Assembly: GCA_964587815.1 (NCBI GenBank)
Contig: CAZPMH010000005.1
Location: forward strand, 52,581-116,580
Source of the DNA: UBA1672 sp964587815
GTDB lineage: Bacteria; Pseudomonadota; Alphaproteobacteria; Micavibrionales; Micavibrionaceae
DNA: 64,000 nt
Direction of reading: 5' to 3'
Shown piece by piece: positions 34,005 to 41,756 of the stretch (position 1 is the stretch's first letter; each line of letters starts with the position of its first letter). The notes under the pieces were generated by a model. The model was not told the origin of the DNA, did no database searches, and saw only the letters and a list, made by a program, of their open reading frames with translations. The position numbers and the translations under genes are program-made.

Positions 34005-34457
34005 ATGGCAGGCTCTCACGCGGCGACAGGTGGTAATGATAGCGATTGGCTTACAGGCACATTTATGATGTCTGCGGCCGGTGCGACGGCCGGTGCACTC
34101 GGCGTTTTTTCCGCACCGATGGTTACACTCGGGCTGGGCGCGGTCGCTGCCGTAGCCGGGATTGGTTTGCTGGGTCGGGCGCTTTCATCAGGTAATGATG
34201 ATGGCGGCAACAGCACGGGTAATGTGGCTCTTGTTGCTGCAATCACAGCTGCCGTTACATCTTTTGTTGTTGGCCTTCCGATGGAATTTTTATCAGAAGC
34301 CGTTGTTTTTCCGTGGGCGCACGACACCGCATTCGGATCAGAAGTTATGCAGGCCAGTGGTGAAGTTTTGGTTCCGATTTATGACACAATAGGGTCTTGG
34401 TTTGGCATTGAACCCTTCGGAACGCCCGTTGCAGACGTTCCTGTTGCGGATATTTAA
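34005..34457 (+). CDS. Gly/Ala-rich membrane orphan
   Basis: A 150-residue protein with two strongly hydrophobic segments (about residues 22-58, rich in Ala and Gly, and about 73-94), separated by a polar SSGNDDGGNSTGN stretch. No classical signal peptide and no family recognised. The Gly/Ala-rich helix recalls bacteriocin-like or Gly-zipper peptides, but the protein is longer and nothing confirms that. A GGAAGAA ribosome site precedes the ATG. The putative Zur box sits in its promoter. Confidence 0.62.
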   Translation: MAGSHAATGGNDSDWLTGTFMMSAAGATAGALGVFSAPMVTLGLGAVAAVAGIGLLGRALSSGNDDGGNSTGNVALVAAITAAVTSFVVGLPMEFLSEAVVFPWAHDTAFGSEVMQASGEVLVPIYDTIGSWFGIEPFGTPVADVPVADI

Positions 34458-34562
34458 CGATCTCTTTTTATTTTTGTTTCTTTAAGGCGTTTTACGCTTC
34501 ACTTTCGCACGCCTAGCGGATTACAAATTCTTAATGGATTATCGCTCCTTTTTCGTTGAAAA

Positions 34563-34578
34563 ACACAATATGTAGTGT
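34563..34578. promoter_or_regulatory. NrdR box 1 of nrdB
   Basis: ACACAATATGTAGTGT matches the NrdR consensus ACACWATATATWGTGT at 15 of 16 positions. It starts 33 bases before box 2, about three helical turns, as usual for cooperative NrdR binding. Confidence 0.92.
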
Positions 34579-34595
34579 TACCTTATCTTTGTTGC

Positions 34596-34611
34596 ACACA
34601 ATATATGGTGT
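34596..34611. promoter_or_regulatory. NrdR box 2 of nrdB
   Basis: ACACAATATATGGTGT matches the NrdR consensus at 15 of 16 positions and lies 120 bases upstream of the nrdB ATG. Together with box 1 it predicts repression of nrdB by NrdR. Confidence 0.92.
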
Positions 34612-34731
34612 AACGTTCAAATTTAATCCCCGTTATCCACAGGATGGTTTTCGAAAAAAAATTTGCGTTTGAGAGAATCGCTGTAGGATGGCAACAAACC
34701 TAAACGAACGAAAGAAAAAGGAGCATTATTC

Positions 34732-35838
34732 ATGCCACTCACGAAGGATGCGATTGAAGATCGCGCAAAAGCCGACTCCCCTCTTCTTGTGGAGCGTCAC
34801 GTTTACAAACCATTTTTATACCCTTGGTGTTATGAGGCATGGTTGACACAACAACGCATTCACTGGTTGCCAGAGGAAGTGCCGCTGGCTGAAGATGTGC
34901 GTGACTGGAAAAAGAACTTAACGCCGTCAGAAAAGAATCTGATGACGCAGATTTTCCGCTTCTTTACGCAAAGTGATGTTGAGGTGAATAACTGCTACAT
35001 GAAGCATTATTCCCAAGTGTTCGGCCCGGTTGAAGTGCAGATGATGCTGTCCGCGTTCTCAAACATTGAGACTGTGCATATTGCCGCTTACTCTCACCTG
35101 CTCGATACGATCGGTATGCCGGAGGTCGAGTACTCCGCGTTCCTTAAGTACAAGGAAATGAAAGACAAGTTTGACTATATGCAGGATGTGTCGATGGAAA
35201 ATCGCCGTGATATCGCCAAGACGATGGCGATGTTTGGGGCGTTTACCGAGGGCCTCGCTCTGTTTGCGTCATTCGCAATTTTGATGAACTTCCCGCGCTT
35301 TAACAAAATGAAGGGGATGGGGCAGATTGTGACATGGTCGGTACGTGATGAGACATTGCATTGCTTGTCCATGATCCGTTTGTTCAACACCTTTATCGAT
35401 GAAAACCGCGATATCTGGGATGATGAGTTGAAACGCGAGATTACCGAATGTTGCGAGATTACAATCGAGCATGAAGATGCGTTTATCGATTTGTGTTTTG
35501 AGCAAGGTGAGATCGAAGGCATGACGCCCGAGGATGTGAAGCAGTATATCCGCTATATCGGGGATCGCCGCTTGCAGCAGTTGAACCTTGAGCCGCTTTA
35601 CGGTGTGACGGAAAACCCGTTGCCGTGGATGGATGAAATGCTGAACGGTGCGGAGCACACGAACTTCTTCGAAAACCGCGCGACCGAATATGCGAAAGCC
35701 TCAACGCAAGGCACGTGGGAGTCTGTGTTCAGCGAAGATATTTTCACAGGCAATTACGCGAAGAAAATCGGCGGTATTGATAATATGAGCCAGAATAAGG
35801 ACGATGATTCCGAAGGTGGCGTGATCGCCGCGGAGTAA
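34732..35838 (+). CDS. nrdB: Ribonucleotide reductase class I, beta subunit
   Basis: Di-iron radical subunit that starts catalysis in NrdA. The 368-residue protein keeps the metal ligands Asp82, Glu113, His116, Glu173, Glu207 and His210 and the radical Tyr120 (ETVHIAAY), which align with E. coli Asp84, Glu115, His118, Glu204, Glu238, His241 and Tyr122. There is no N-terminal ATP-cone. The acidic C-terminal tail would dock into NrdA. Two strong NrdR boxes lie upstream, and a GGAG site precedes the ATG. A strong terminator follows. It is separated from nrdA by msrB, zur and two orphans. Confidence 0.96.
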   Translation: MPLTKDAIEDRAKADSPLLVERHVYKPFLYPWCYEAWLTQQRIHWLPEEVPLAEDVRDWKKNLTPSEKNLMTQIFRFFTQSDVEVNNCYMKHYSQVFGPVEVQMMLSAFSNIETVHIAAYSHLLDTIGMPEVEYSAFLKYKEMKDKFDYMQDVSMENRRDIAKTMAMFGAFTEGLALFASFAILMNFPRFNKMKGMGQIVTWSVRDETLHCLSMIRLFNTFIDENRDIWDDELKREITECCEITIEHEDAFIDLCFEQGEIEGMTPEDVKQYIRYIGDRRLQQLNLEPLYGVTENPLPWMDEMLNGAEHTNFFENRATEYAKASTQGTWESVFSEDIFTGNYAKKIGGIDNMSQNKDDDSEGGVIAAE

Positions 35839-35863
35839 TTCTCTCCTTAAAACATAAAGTTTC

Positions 35864-36055
35864 CTAATGGCCGCCCCTTTTTGTCTCATGAGGGGCGGTT
35901 TTTTGTTGGGAGCTGCTTGGTTTGCCTGCCGTGCCGATAAGGGCGCGCTCGGTTTCTCCATCGGGGAAGAGAATGCCGTCGACCTTCAGGTTGTTATCCC
36001 GTTGGAAGGCTTTGATCCAGTGGTTGCAAAATTGTTTGCTTTCTATACTGTTATT
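35864..36055 (-). pseudogene. Decayed fragment of a PG-binding domain, paralogous to the lysozyme-like gene
   Basis: The minus-strand frame between two stops reads WIKAFQRDNNLKVDGILFP, then DGETERALIGTAG, without any ATG. Bases 35928-36016 align without gaps to 37673-37761 in the lysozyme-like gene, with eight mismatches in 89 bases counted by eye and only three residue changes. Sequence on both sides is unrelated. It is a leftover of a duplicated gene or a recombination scar. Confidence 0.8.
35871..35904 (+). terminator. Rho-independent terminator of nrdB
   Basis: CCGCCCCT (35871-35878) pairs with AGGGGCGG (35891-35898), followed by a T run, about 30 bases after the nrdB stop. Confidence 0.92.
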
Positions 36056-36057
36056 CT

Positions 36058-36696
36058 ATGAGGCTTTTTCTTTTTCCCCTTTTCTGTTTTATCACGGCCT
36101 GCACTCATGTTGCGAATGACGGCTATCTTGAAGCACCGTCAGAGCTTATTCACGTGTGGGATGCTAACGGACCTTTTTTGCTTGAATTTACCTCGCCCAA
36201 CACATATCAACATGTTTATGTACCTTCTGGCGTGCCACAAATTTATGAAGAGTTTAAGATTTTTCATCGTGACGGCGAATATATGTATGCGATTGTTAAA
36301 ACGACTTCAAACAGCACGTACTTTGATGGAAACCCCCATGATGCCAGAAAATTAACGCCCGAAGAAATAGGGACTTCTGATGATATTAGCTACTCTTATC
36401 AATTGTTTCATCTGAAACAGGAACCAACCGTTTACGGCCCCTGGCCAAAAGATCCTTATGATATATCTGTATTTTGGTATCTTCGTATTTACGACACTCT
36501 TTGCTCACGTTCCTATCCTCACGAAATAGAGGTGACAAAAGAGCATTTCCATCTTCCGGCGCATGTTCACTGGGAACGGATACAGCCGGAAAATGGATGT
36601 CGGTATTACGAAGGCCTTCCCGCGTCATCATCAACTTCACATTATGATAGACACGTTCCGGTGCCACGGCCAAAGCCGCAGCACCAAGAGCAATAG
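36058..36696 (+). CDS. Putative lipoprotein
   Basis: A 212-residue protein with a lipoprotein signal (MRLFLFPLFCFITAC, lipobox ITAC with Cys15), so anchored to the inner or outer membrane. The body is rich in Tyr, His and Pro with two further Cys (near residues 152 and 181) and ends in a PVPRPKPQ tail. No family recognised. It is convergent with the lysozyme-like gene (three bases between stops) and starts next to the decayed PG-binding fragment. Confidence 0.72.
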   Translation: MRLFLFPLFCFITACTHVANDGYLEAPSELIHVWDANGPFLLEFTSPNTYQHVYVPSGVPQIYEEFKIFHRDGEYMYAIVKTTSNSTYFDGNPHDARKLTPEEIGTSDDISYSYQLFHLKQEPTVYGPWPKDPYDISVFWYLRIYDTLCSRSYPHEIEVTKEHFHLPAHVHWERIQPENGCRYYEGLPASSSTSHYDRHVPVPRPKPQHQEQ

Positions 36697-36699
36697 GTT

Positions 36700-37914
36700 T
36701 TATTTGTTTTTTTGCTGGCGGTCTGCTTCGTTCATTTTCCTGCGTGTCCAGTCATTTCTGTCTATATCTACTTGCGGCCTGTTGACCTCGCCCACCGCAC
36801 CGAGCCAGTTGCGGTTACGCACATGACCGAAAAGCTTTGGCCATTCCGACGGATTCAGACCAGAGTTATACTGCATATCGAGCAAGGCCTCTTGAGCCGC
36901 TGGCGGAAAGGTGTCAAATTCGGGAAATTTCTTACGCACTTCACTGGCATGTTCCCTCAAATCTTCATCGACCATTTTGGATATATCATCTTCTGTTATG
37001 AAGAGATTGTCGAGATCATGTTGTTTCGCAATTATACCCTCATCAGGCTCAAATGATTTTGCTTTGTAGTTTTCATTCTTAATGGCATTTATTTTGTTAA
37101 AGGCGCGCTCAATTTCTTTCGGCGTGGTGCGACGCTCACCCCCCGGTGCGTTTTCGTCTTTTACCCTGAACGGTACTTGCTTGGCCTGATCGACGGTTTT
37201 TAAGGCTCTGCCGATGCCTATGGTCACCCACCCATCATTATCGTCTGCGGTGTCTTTATACATCCAGACCTTATCGTCCTCAAATGTTAAGGTTGTTTTT
37301 ATAACTTCTTCATTATCAACGCCTTTTAAGATTGTTGGGCGGTTTGGCGAGTCGAGCGGTTTGCGATACGGGATGGGTATTGTATCGACTTTTTCCTCAT
37401 CGCGGATGATGCGGCCTGCGGCGTCGGTGGGGGCTGGTTTTGAAAGCGGTTCTTGTGCCGTTTGTTTCGGCGGTTTGGGTTTTCGTTCGGGGATTATAAT
37501 GCTTTGTTTTTCTTGTTCCTGATTTTCAGAGGCGGATAGATTACGCGTGACCTGGGAGAAAAATCCTTCGGGTTTTGTGCGCGGGGTAACGGGGTTGATC
37601 GTGCCGCTTGGGATGCCGCCGAAGCCGATGAAGGTGGCACTTGGTTCTTGGTTGCTATCCGATGCTGTGCCCGCCGTGCCGATAAGGATGCGCTCGGTCT
37701 CTCCATCGGGATAGAGAATGCCGTCGATTTTCAGGTTGTTATCCCTTTGGAAGGCTTTGATGCCTGTATCTAAGTCTCGGGTGATGTAGTCATTTTGATG
37801 TGCTTCGTTGAAATAGCCCTGTCGGGTCAGGTTGTCTTTCACAGTGCGGATATCGGCGGCGGCGTTGGTCAGGCCGTTCCCGACGGATTGGGCGATGCGT
37901 TTGAAAAAGCTCAT
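36700..37914 (-). CDS. T4-lysozyme-like (GH24) protein with N-terminal PG-binding-like domain
   Basis: Predicted peptidoglycan hydrolase of 404 residues. Residues about 22-78 form a PG-binding-like domain (NLTRQGYF ... GIKAFQRDNNLKIDGILYPD). A Pro/Lys-rich linker spans about 140-195 (RKPKPP, IPIPYRKP). The C-terminal domain matches phage T4 lysozyme: Glu212, then YKD with Asp221, then TIGIG with Thr231, equivalent to Glu11/Asp20/Thr26, with a four-residue insertion before the Thr. AAQEALLDMQYNSG and the NRNWLGAVGEVNR segment fit the helical lobe. There is no signal peptide, so export would need another route. It could be prophage-derived or a lineage-specific envelope enzyme. Confidence 0.82.
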   Translation of the reverse strand: MSFFKRIAQSVGNGLTNAAADIRTVKDNLTRQGYFNEAHQNDYITRDLDTGIKAFQRDNNLKIDGILYPDGETERILIGTAGTASDSNQEPSATFIGFGGIPSGTINPVTPRTKPEGFFSQVTRNLSASENQEQEKQSIIIPERKPKPPKQTAQEPLSKPAPTDAAGRIIRDEEKVDTIPIPYRKPLDSPNRPTILKGVDNEEVIKTTLTFEDDKVWMYKDTADDNDGWVTIGIGRALKTVDQAKQVPFRVKDENAPGGERRTTPKEIERAFNKINAIKNENYKAKSFEPDEGIIAKQHDLDNLFITEDDISKMVDEDLREHASEVRKKFPEFDTFPPAAQEALLDMQYNSGLNPSEWPKLFGHVRNRNWLGAVGEVNRPQVDIDRNDWTRRKMNEADRQQKNK

Positions 37915-37969
37915 GAGGCTCTCCTTTTCTTTTGTAACATTTGAAATGGTTGGGAATGGGCGCGCGTGA

Positions 37970-38008
37970 AAAAAGCCCCGATCTTATGGGCAAGATGCGG
38001 GGCGGTTT
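37970..38008 (-). terminator. Rho-independent terminator of ilvA
   Basis: On the minus strand GCCCCG-ATCTT pairs with AAGAT-CGGGGC (one bulged C), followed by TTTTTT, about 80 bases after the ilvA stop. Confidence 0.88.
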
Positions 38009-38087
38009 GGTTCAGGCGCAGATATGGCGTTTATAGGCTTATAATCCTATAAAGTGATGGTTTTGTCAAGATTGGTTTGGCCGTGCC

Positions 38088-39299
38088 TTAAACGTCGCGG
38101 ATGGCGGAGACCTTAAAGCCTGCGTTGCTGAGCGTTGTGATGATTTCATCGACATGGTTCTGGTCGCGCGCCTCAATCACCACGTCAAGCTCGGCTTGTT
38201 TGAGGGAGACGGTTTGCATCATGCGTTGGTGGATGACCTCAATCACGTTGGCGCCTGCCTCACCGATTATGCGTGATATATCAGAAAGTTGCCCAGGTGT
38301 GTCGTCGATTTCGAAGGTGAGGCGTGTAATGCGCCCGTCACGCACAAGGCCGCGCAGAATGAGCGTGGAGAGTGTGCGCGAGTCAATGTTCCCGCCACAT
38401 AGGACAAGGCCGACTTTCTTGCCTTTAAAGCGGTCGATATTCTTCTTAATCACGGCCAATCCTGCACCTGCTGCGCCCTCGGCGACGAGTTTTTCATCGC
38501 TGAGCAGGTCGAAAATGGCTTCTTCGATTTCGGTTTCGTTGACCGCGTAGATATCGTCAACCAATTCCTTGATGATTGCAAAATCCTTTTCGGACGGCGA
38601 TTTTACGGCGATTCCTTCTGCGAGTGTTGTTTTTCCGGCCGTGAATGCGCGGTCTTCGTACATAGCAAGGACGGCGTCAAAATTTTCTGCTTGCGCGCCG
38701 ATGACTTCGATTTCCGGTTTTACACCTTTGAGAGCCGTTGCCACACCCGCAATCAAACCACCGCCGCCGATGGGTACGACGACTGTATCAAGGTCAGGCA
38801 CTTGTTCCAACATCTCCAACCCCAATGTGCCCTGCCCTGCGACGACGGCTTCGTCATCGAAAGGGTGGATAAATGTTAGGTCGCGTTCTGTGGCGAGCCT
38901 TAATGTTTCCCCGACGGACGCGTCAAAGTTCTCGCCGTAAATCACGACTTGCGCGCCGAAATCTTCGGTTCGCTTGATTTTATTGAAGGGGGTGCCTTCC
39001 GGCATGATGATGACAGACGGAATTCCCAGACGGGTTGCATTATAAGCCACGCCTTGTGCATGGTTTCCTGCGCTGCAAGCAATCACGCCTTTTTTACGTT
39101 GCTCTTCATTTAAAGTCAGCAGTTTGTTGAGTGCGCCGCGCGCTTTAAATGCGCTGGTATGCTGCAGGTTTTCAAGTTTTAAATAGAGATCAATGCCCAA
39201 ATGGATAGACAGGCGCGTTGCCTTAACTGTCGGCGTTAAGATGACCGCATCCTTAATTTTTTCCCGCGCCGCGCATACGTCTTTGAATGTTACGCTCAT
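38088..39299 (-). CDS. ilvA: Threonine dehydratase with C-terminal ACT domain
   Basis: PLP enzyme that deaminates threonine to 2-oxobutanoate, usually for isoleucine synthesis. The 403-residue protein has the PLP Lys52 in SAFKARGAL, SAGNHAQGVA, the Gly loop PIGGGGLIAG near 176-185 and a single ACT-type domain from about residue 328. That size fits the 400-residue class (IlvA/TdcB-like, one ACT) rather than the 514-residue E. coli IlvA. Which physiological role, biosynthetic or catabolic, is not decided by sequence. It is transcribed alone and closed by a terminator. Confidence 0.9.
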   Translation of the reverse strand: MSVTFKDVCAAREKIKDAVILTPTVKATRLSIHLGIDLYLKLENLQHTSAFKARGALNKLLTLNEEQRKKGVIACSAGNHAQGVAYNATRLGIPSVIIMPEGTPFNKIKRTEDFGAQVVIYGENFDASVGETLRLATERDLTFIHPFDDEAVVAGQGTLGLEMLEQVPDLDTVVVPIGGGGLIAGVATALKGVKPEIEVIGAQAENFDAVLAMYEDRAFTAGKTTLAEGIAVKSPSEKDFAIIKELVDDIYAVNETEIEEAIFDLLSDEKLVAEGAAGAGLAVIKKNIDRFKGKKVGLVLCGGNIDSRTLSTLILRGLVRDGRITRLTFEIDDTPGQLSDISRIIGEAGANVIEVIHQRMMQTVSLKQAELDVVIEARDQNHVDEIITTLSNAGFKVSAIRDV

Positions 39300-39435
39300 A
39301 TTATTCCTGCCTTTGTGTCTCCATCGACTTTGATGGATTGCAAATTACAGATATTCACGGATGAAAGCAACGTTGATTTAGGCAACGCATGACGATGCGC
39401 CGTTTTGTGGAGACAAAACTTCTTTTATTCGGGTT

Positions 39436-39912
39436 TTACCTATTGAATTTTGTAGGCAACCAAAACGCTTCATAAGATTGGTATTTCGGCAAATCTGTGT
39501 TGCATCTTTTCGCTGCCTTTTGCGCGTCTTTATATTCTGCGGAACGGAAGTAATTTCTTTTTTCAGCAATTTCCTGATTGGCTTTGCGCAGCTTTTTAAA
39601 GTCGCTCATATCTTTAGGAACGCCTTTTTCTTCGAACTCTTTTTCTGTCTTACTGATCTGCTTGATCATCGCGTTCGACTTATTGGTCACTTTCCTGAGC
39701 ATGAGCTTGTCAGCATTCGTGCATTTTTGCGGCTCTTTTTTAGTGTGCACTGTTCTTTCACCAGGCTTTGGTTTGTTCGGGTCGACAACTTCATTCTTCT
39801 GGTCGGCCTTTTTGCCTTCGGTTGTGTAAGACACGGCATTCACACTCAGAGGGATAACGGCCAAAGCAAGCGCTGCACATACAAGTGATACTGTTTTTTT
39901 CTTTCCCATCAT
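39436..39912 (-). CDS. Exported Lys-rich orphan
   Basis: A 158-residue protein with a signal peptide (MMGKKKTVSLVCAALALAVI, cut near VNA). The mature part is basic, with KPKPGERTVHTKKEPQKC, a helical segment (about 72-118) and two Cys that could pair (near residues 64 and 137). No family recognised. ATG 39910-39912 is preceded by GGAGCG. The frame reaches 40023, but that region gives no better start. Its promoter region is shared with the divergent phoH-like gene. Confidence 0.68.
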   Translation of the reverse strand: MMGKKKTVSLVCAALALAVIPLSVNAVSYTTEGKKADQKNEVVDPNKPKPGERTVHTKKEPQKCTNADKLMLRKVTNKSNAMIKQISKTEKEFEEKGVPKDMSDFKKLRKANQEIAEKRNYFRSAEYKDAQKAAKRCNTDLPKYQSYEAFWLPTKFNR

Positions 39913-40193
39913 TACGGTCGCTCCAAGAAAATTATTACTTCTAAGTATTAGTATAATTGAGTTTACACATTCTTGCAAAATACTACACAGAAAAAAGACA
40001 AGACATAAAGAATATCTTCGCATTGCGTATTACCACTCTGGTAAACTTTAGATGTGATAGTGATTCATTCAGTTTTTCTGATTTTAAATCGTTTACAGTT
40101 TTTTTTAAATTGTAAGGATGGGTCGAATATCATTTTTTTCCCACAAAAAGTTCTGCTTTTTCACCCACCTTGATCTGAGGAGGATCATTTCGT

Positions 40194-40934
40194 ATGGCTA
40201 AAAAATCCCGCAAATATCGTGCTTCCAAACAAGAAAATGTTGTTCACACACATTTCGAAAGTGACAGCTGGCACCCGCTTGATTCTGAAATTGACGGACG
40301 GCGCGATCAGAAATATGTGAAGAATATAAAGCCGCGGTCGGAAGGGCAGCGCATTTTGATGGAATCAATTAAGACGCGCAGCCTCACAATGGCGATCGGT
40401 CCTGCCGGGACGGGAAAGACATATCTTGCGATTGCGTCGGCCGTTCAGGCGCTTGAGAAGGGAGAGATTGAACGTATTATCCTCTCTCGACCCGCGATGG
40501 AGGCAGGCGAATCCCTCGGGTTTTTGCCTGGTGACCTGCACGAGAAAATGGCGCCTTACCTTCGGCCTTTGTACGACTCGCTCGGCGATCGTATGGGCGG
40601 CAAGAAGGTTCGGCAATTGTTAGAGGACGGTACGATTGAGATTGCACCGATCGGCTTCATGCGCGGGCGTACGCTTAATAATTCTTTTATCGTTATTGAT
40701 GAGGCACAGAACTGTACGTATGGGCAGCTCAAGATGATTTTGTCGCGTTTGGGCTGGCATTCGACCATGGTCGTGACAGGTGACCCTGATCAGTCTGACT
40801 TGCTGGAAGGGATGTCGGGCCTCGCGCAGATTAGCCAACGGCTGGAGGCGTTGAAAAACGTTGCTGTGTGCCGTTTGGAGCAAAAGGATATCGTCCGTCA
40901 CCCGCTGGTTGCCGAGATGTTGGACGTTCTTTAA
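40194..40934 (+). CDS. PhoH-like ATPase
   Basis: A 246-residue P-loop ATPase of the PhoH family, linked to RNA metabolism and stress. Walker A is GPAGTGKT (69-76) and Walker B FIVIDEAQNC (165-174), followed by MVVTGDPDQSDL. The protein lacks the longer N-terminal domain of the YbeZ/PhoH-like proteins that sit next to ybeY, and no ybeY or ybeX is nearby, so it belongs to the short free-standing group. An AGGAGG site precedes the ATG. A terminator follows. Confidence 0.9.
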   Translation: MAKKSRKYRASKQENVVHTHFESDSWHPLDSEIDGRRDQKYVKNIKPRSEGQRILMESIKTRSLTMAIGPAGTGKTYLAIASAVQALEKGEIERIILSRPAMEAGESLGFLPGDLHEKMAPYLRPLYDSLGDRMGGKKVRQLLEDGTIEIAPIGFMRGRTLNNSFIVIDEAQNCTYGQLKMILSRLGWHSTMVVTGDPDQSDLLEGMSGLAQISQRLEALKNVAVCRLEQKDIVRHPLVAEMLDVL

Positions 40935-40960
40935 ATCACGCCTATATTTTATCATGGAGA

Positions 40961-40988
40961 AAACGGCATTTCGGTGCCGTTTTTTTTG
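40961..40988 (+). terminator. Rho-independent terminator of the PhoH-like gene
   Basis: AACGGCA pairs with TGCCGTT around TTTCGG, followed by a run of T, about 30 bases after the stop. Confidence 0.93.
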
Positions 40989-41062
40989 AATAAATTTCGT
41001 GACTTTTTTTGGCTGCCTTTGTTACCTTACTTACGCGTAGGGAATGATAAGGGTAGAGTTCA

Positions 41063-41686
41063 ATGCAAATCACACCAGATGAAGATGCCGACAGGCCGGA
41101 GCTTAGGCTCGCCATAAAGATGTCGCGCGAGGGATGCCGTATTTGGACGGATGGCTCTTTTTTCGGACAAGATAAAAATAAGGCAGGCGGCGCGGCTGTT
41201 GTGGAGAGTACCACGAAGGGCACGGGCGGTGTTGCCTTTATTCAGGCGTTTAATTTTACGGAATTAGGGCTTACCGATAGCCATTATGCCGAGTTGTGGA
41301 GTGCAACGCTCGCGCTTGAGCAGATGAAGAATTTCAATATTGAGAAGATCATTTCTGACTGCCCGTTTGTGGAGACATCCATTCGTGACATCAAAGCCGG
41401 CAAAACAGGGCATGAGCGTTACGAACAGGATATTTTTAAGCGGCTGGAACAGGCGATTGCCAATCAGGATGATTTGCATGTTGAACGCGTACGGCGGAAG
41501 GAACAGCGCATTCCTGTGGCTAATCGGTTTGCGCGGGCGGCGGCGAAATATAAACTGGTTCATTTTCCTAATCATGTAGAGAATGTCGATGCGCCGTGTC
41601 TTCTCCATAGGCTGAATGAACGCGGGAACATCACACAAACAACATTCTTCGACACCGAGCCTGATGATTCCCCCGCCGTGAGTTGA
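41063..41686 (+). CDS. Divergent RNase H-fold protein
   Basis: A 207-residue soluble protein whose central part fits the RNase H layout. IWTDGSFFG has the first Asp (Asp30), AGGAAVVE follows as the second strand, and HYAELWSATLALEQM carries the Glu (Glu77). KIISDCPFV carries the second Asp (Asp99), and PVANRFARAAA stands where RNase HI has its D-ELAR-A helix, with Asn154 in place of the last Asp. Known RNase HI uses Asp10/Glu48/Asp70/Asp134. It may be a weak nuclease or a non-catalytic binding protein. There are about 25 extra N-terminal and 45 extra C-terminal residues. Confidence 0.65.
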   Translation: MQITPDEDADRPELRLAIKMSREGCRIWTDGSFFGQDKNKAGGAAVVESTTKGTGGVAFIQAFNFTELGLTDSHYAELWSATLALEQMKNFNIEKIISDCPFVETSIRDIKAGKTGHERYEQDIFKRLEQAIANQDDLHVERVRRKEQRIPVANRFARAAAKYKLVHFPNHVENVDAPCLLHRLNERGNITQTTFFDTEPDDSPAVS

Positions 41687-41756
41687 ATTTTGACATAAAC
41701 ATTCATTTTGTTTATTCTTAAATTATTAAAGCGGTTTGAAAAAAGATAAAAAAAAC

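Noticed and set aside
39402..39419. Hairpin GTTTTGT-GGAG-ACAAAAC downstream of the exported Lys-rich orphan
   Set aside because: The T-rich side faces the plus strand, where no gene ends nearby, so it does not work as a terminator for the minus-strand gene.
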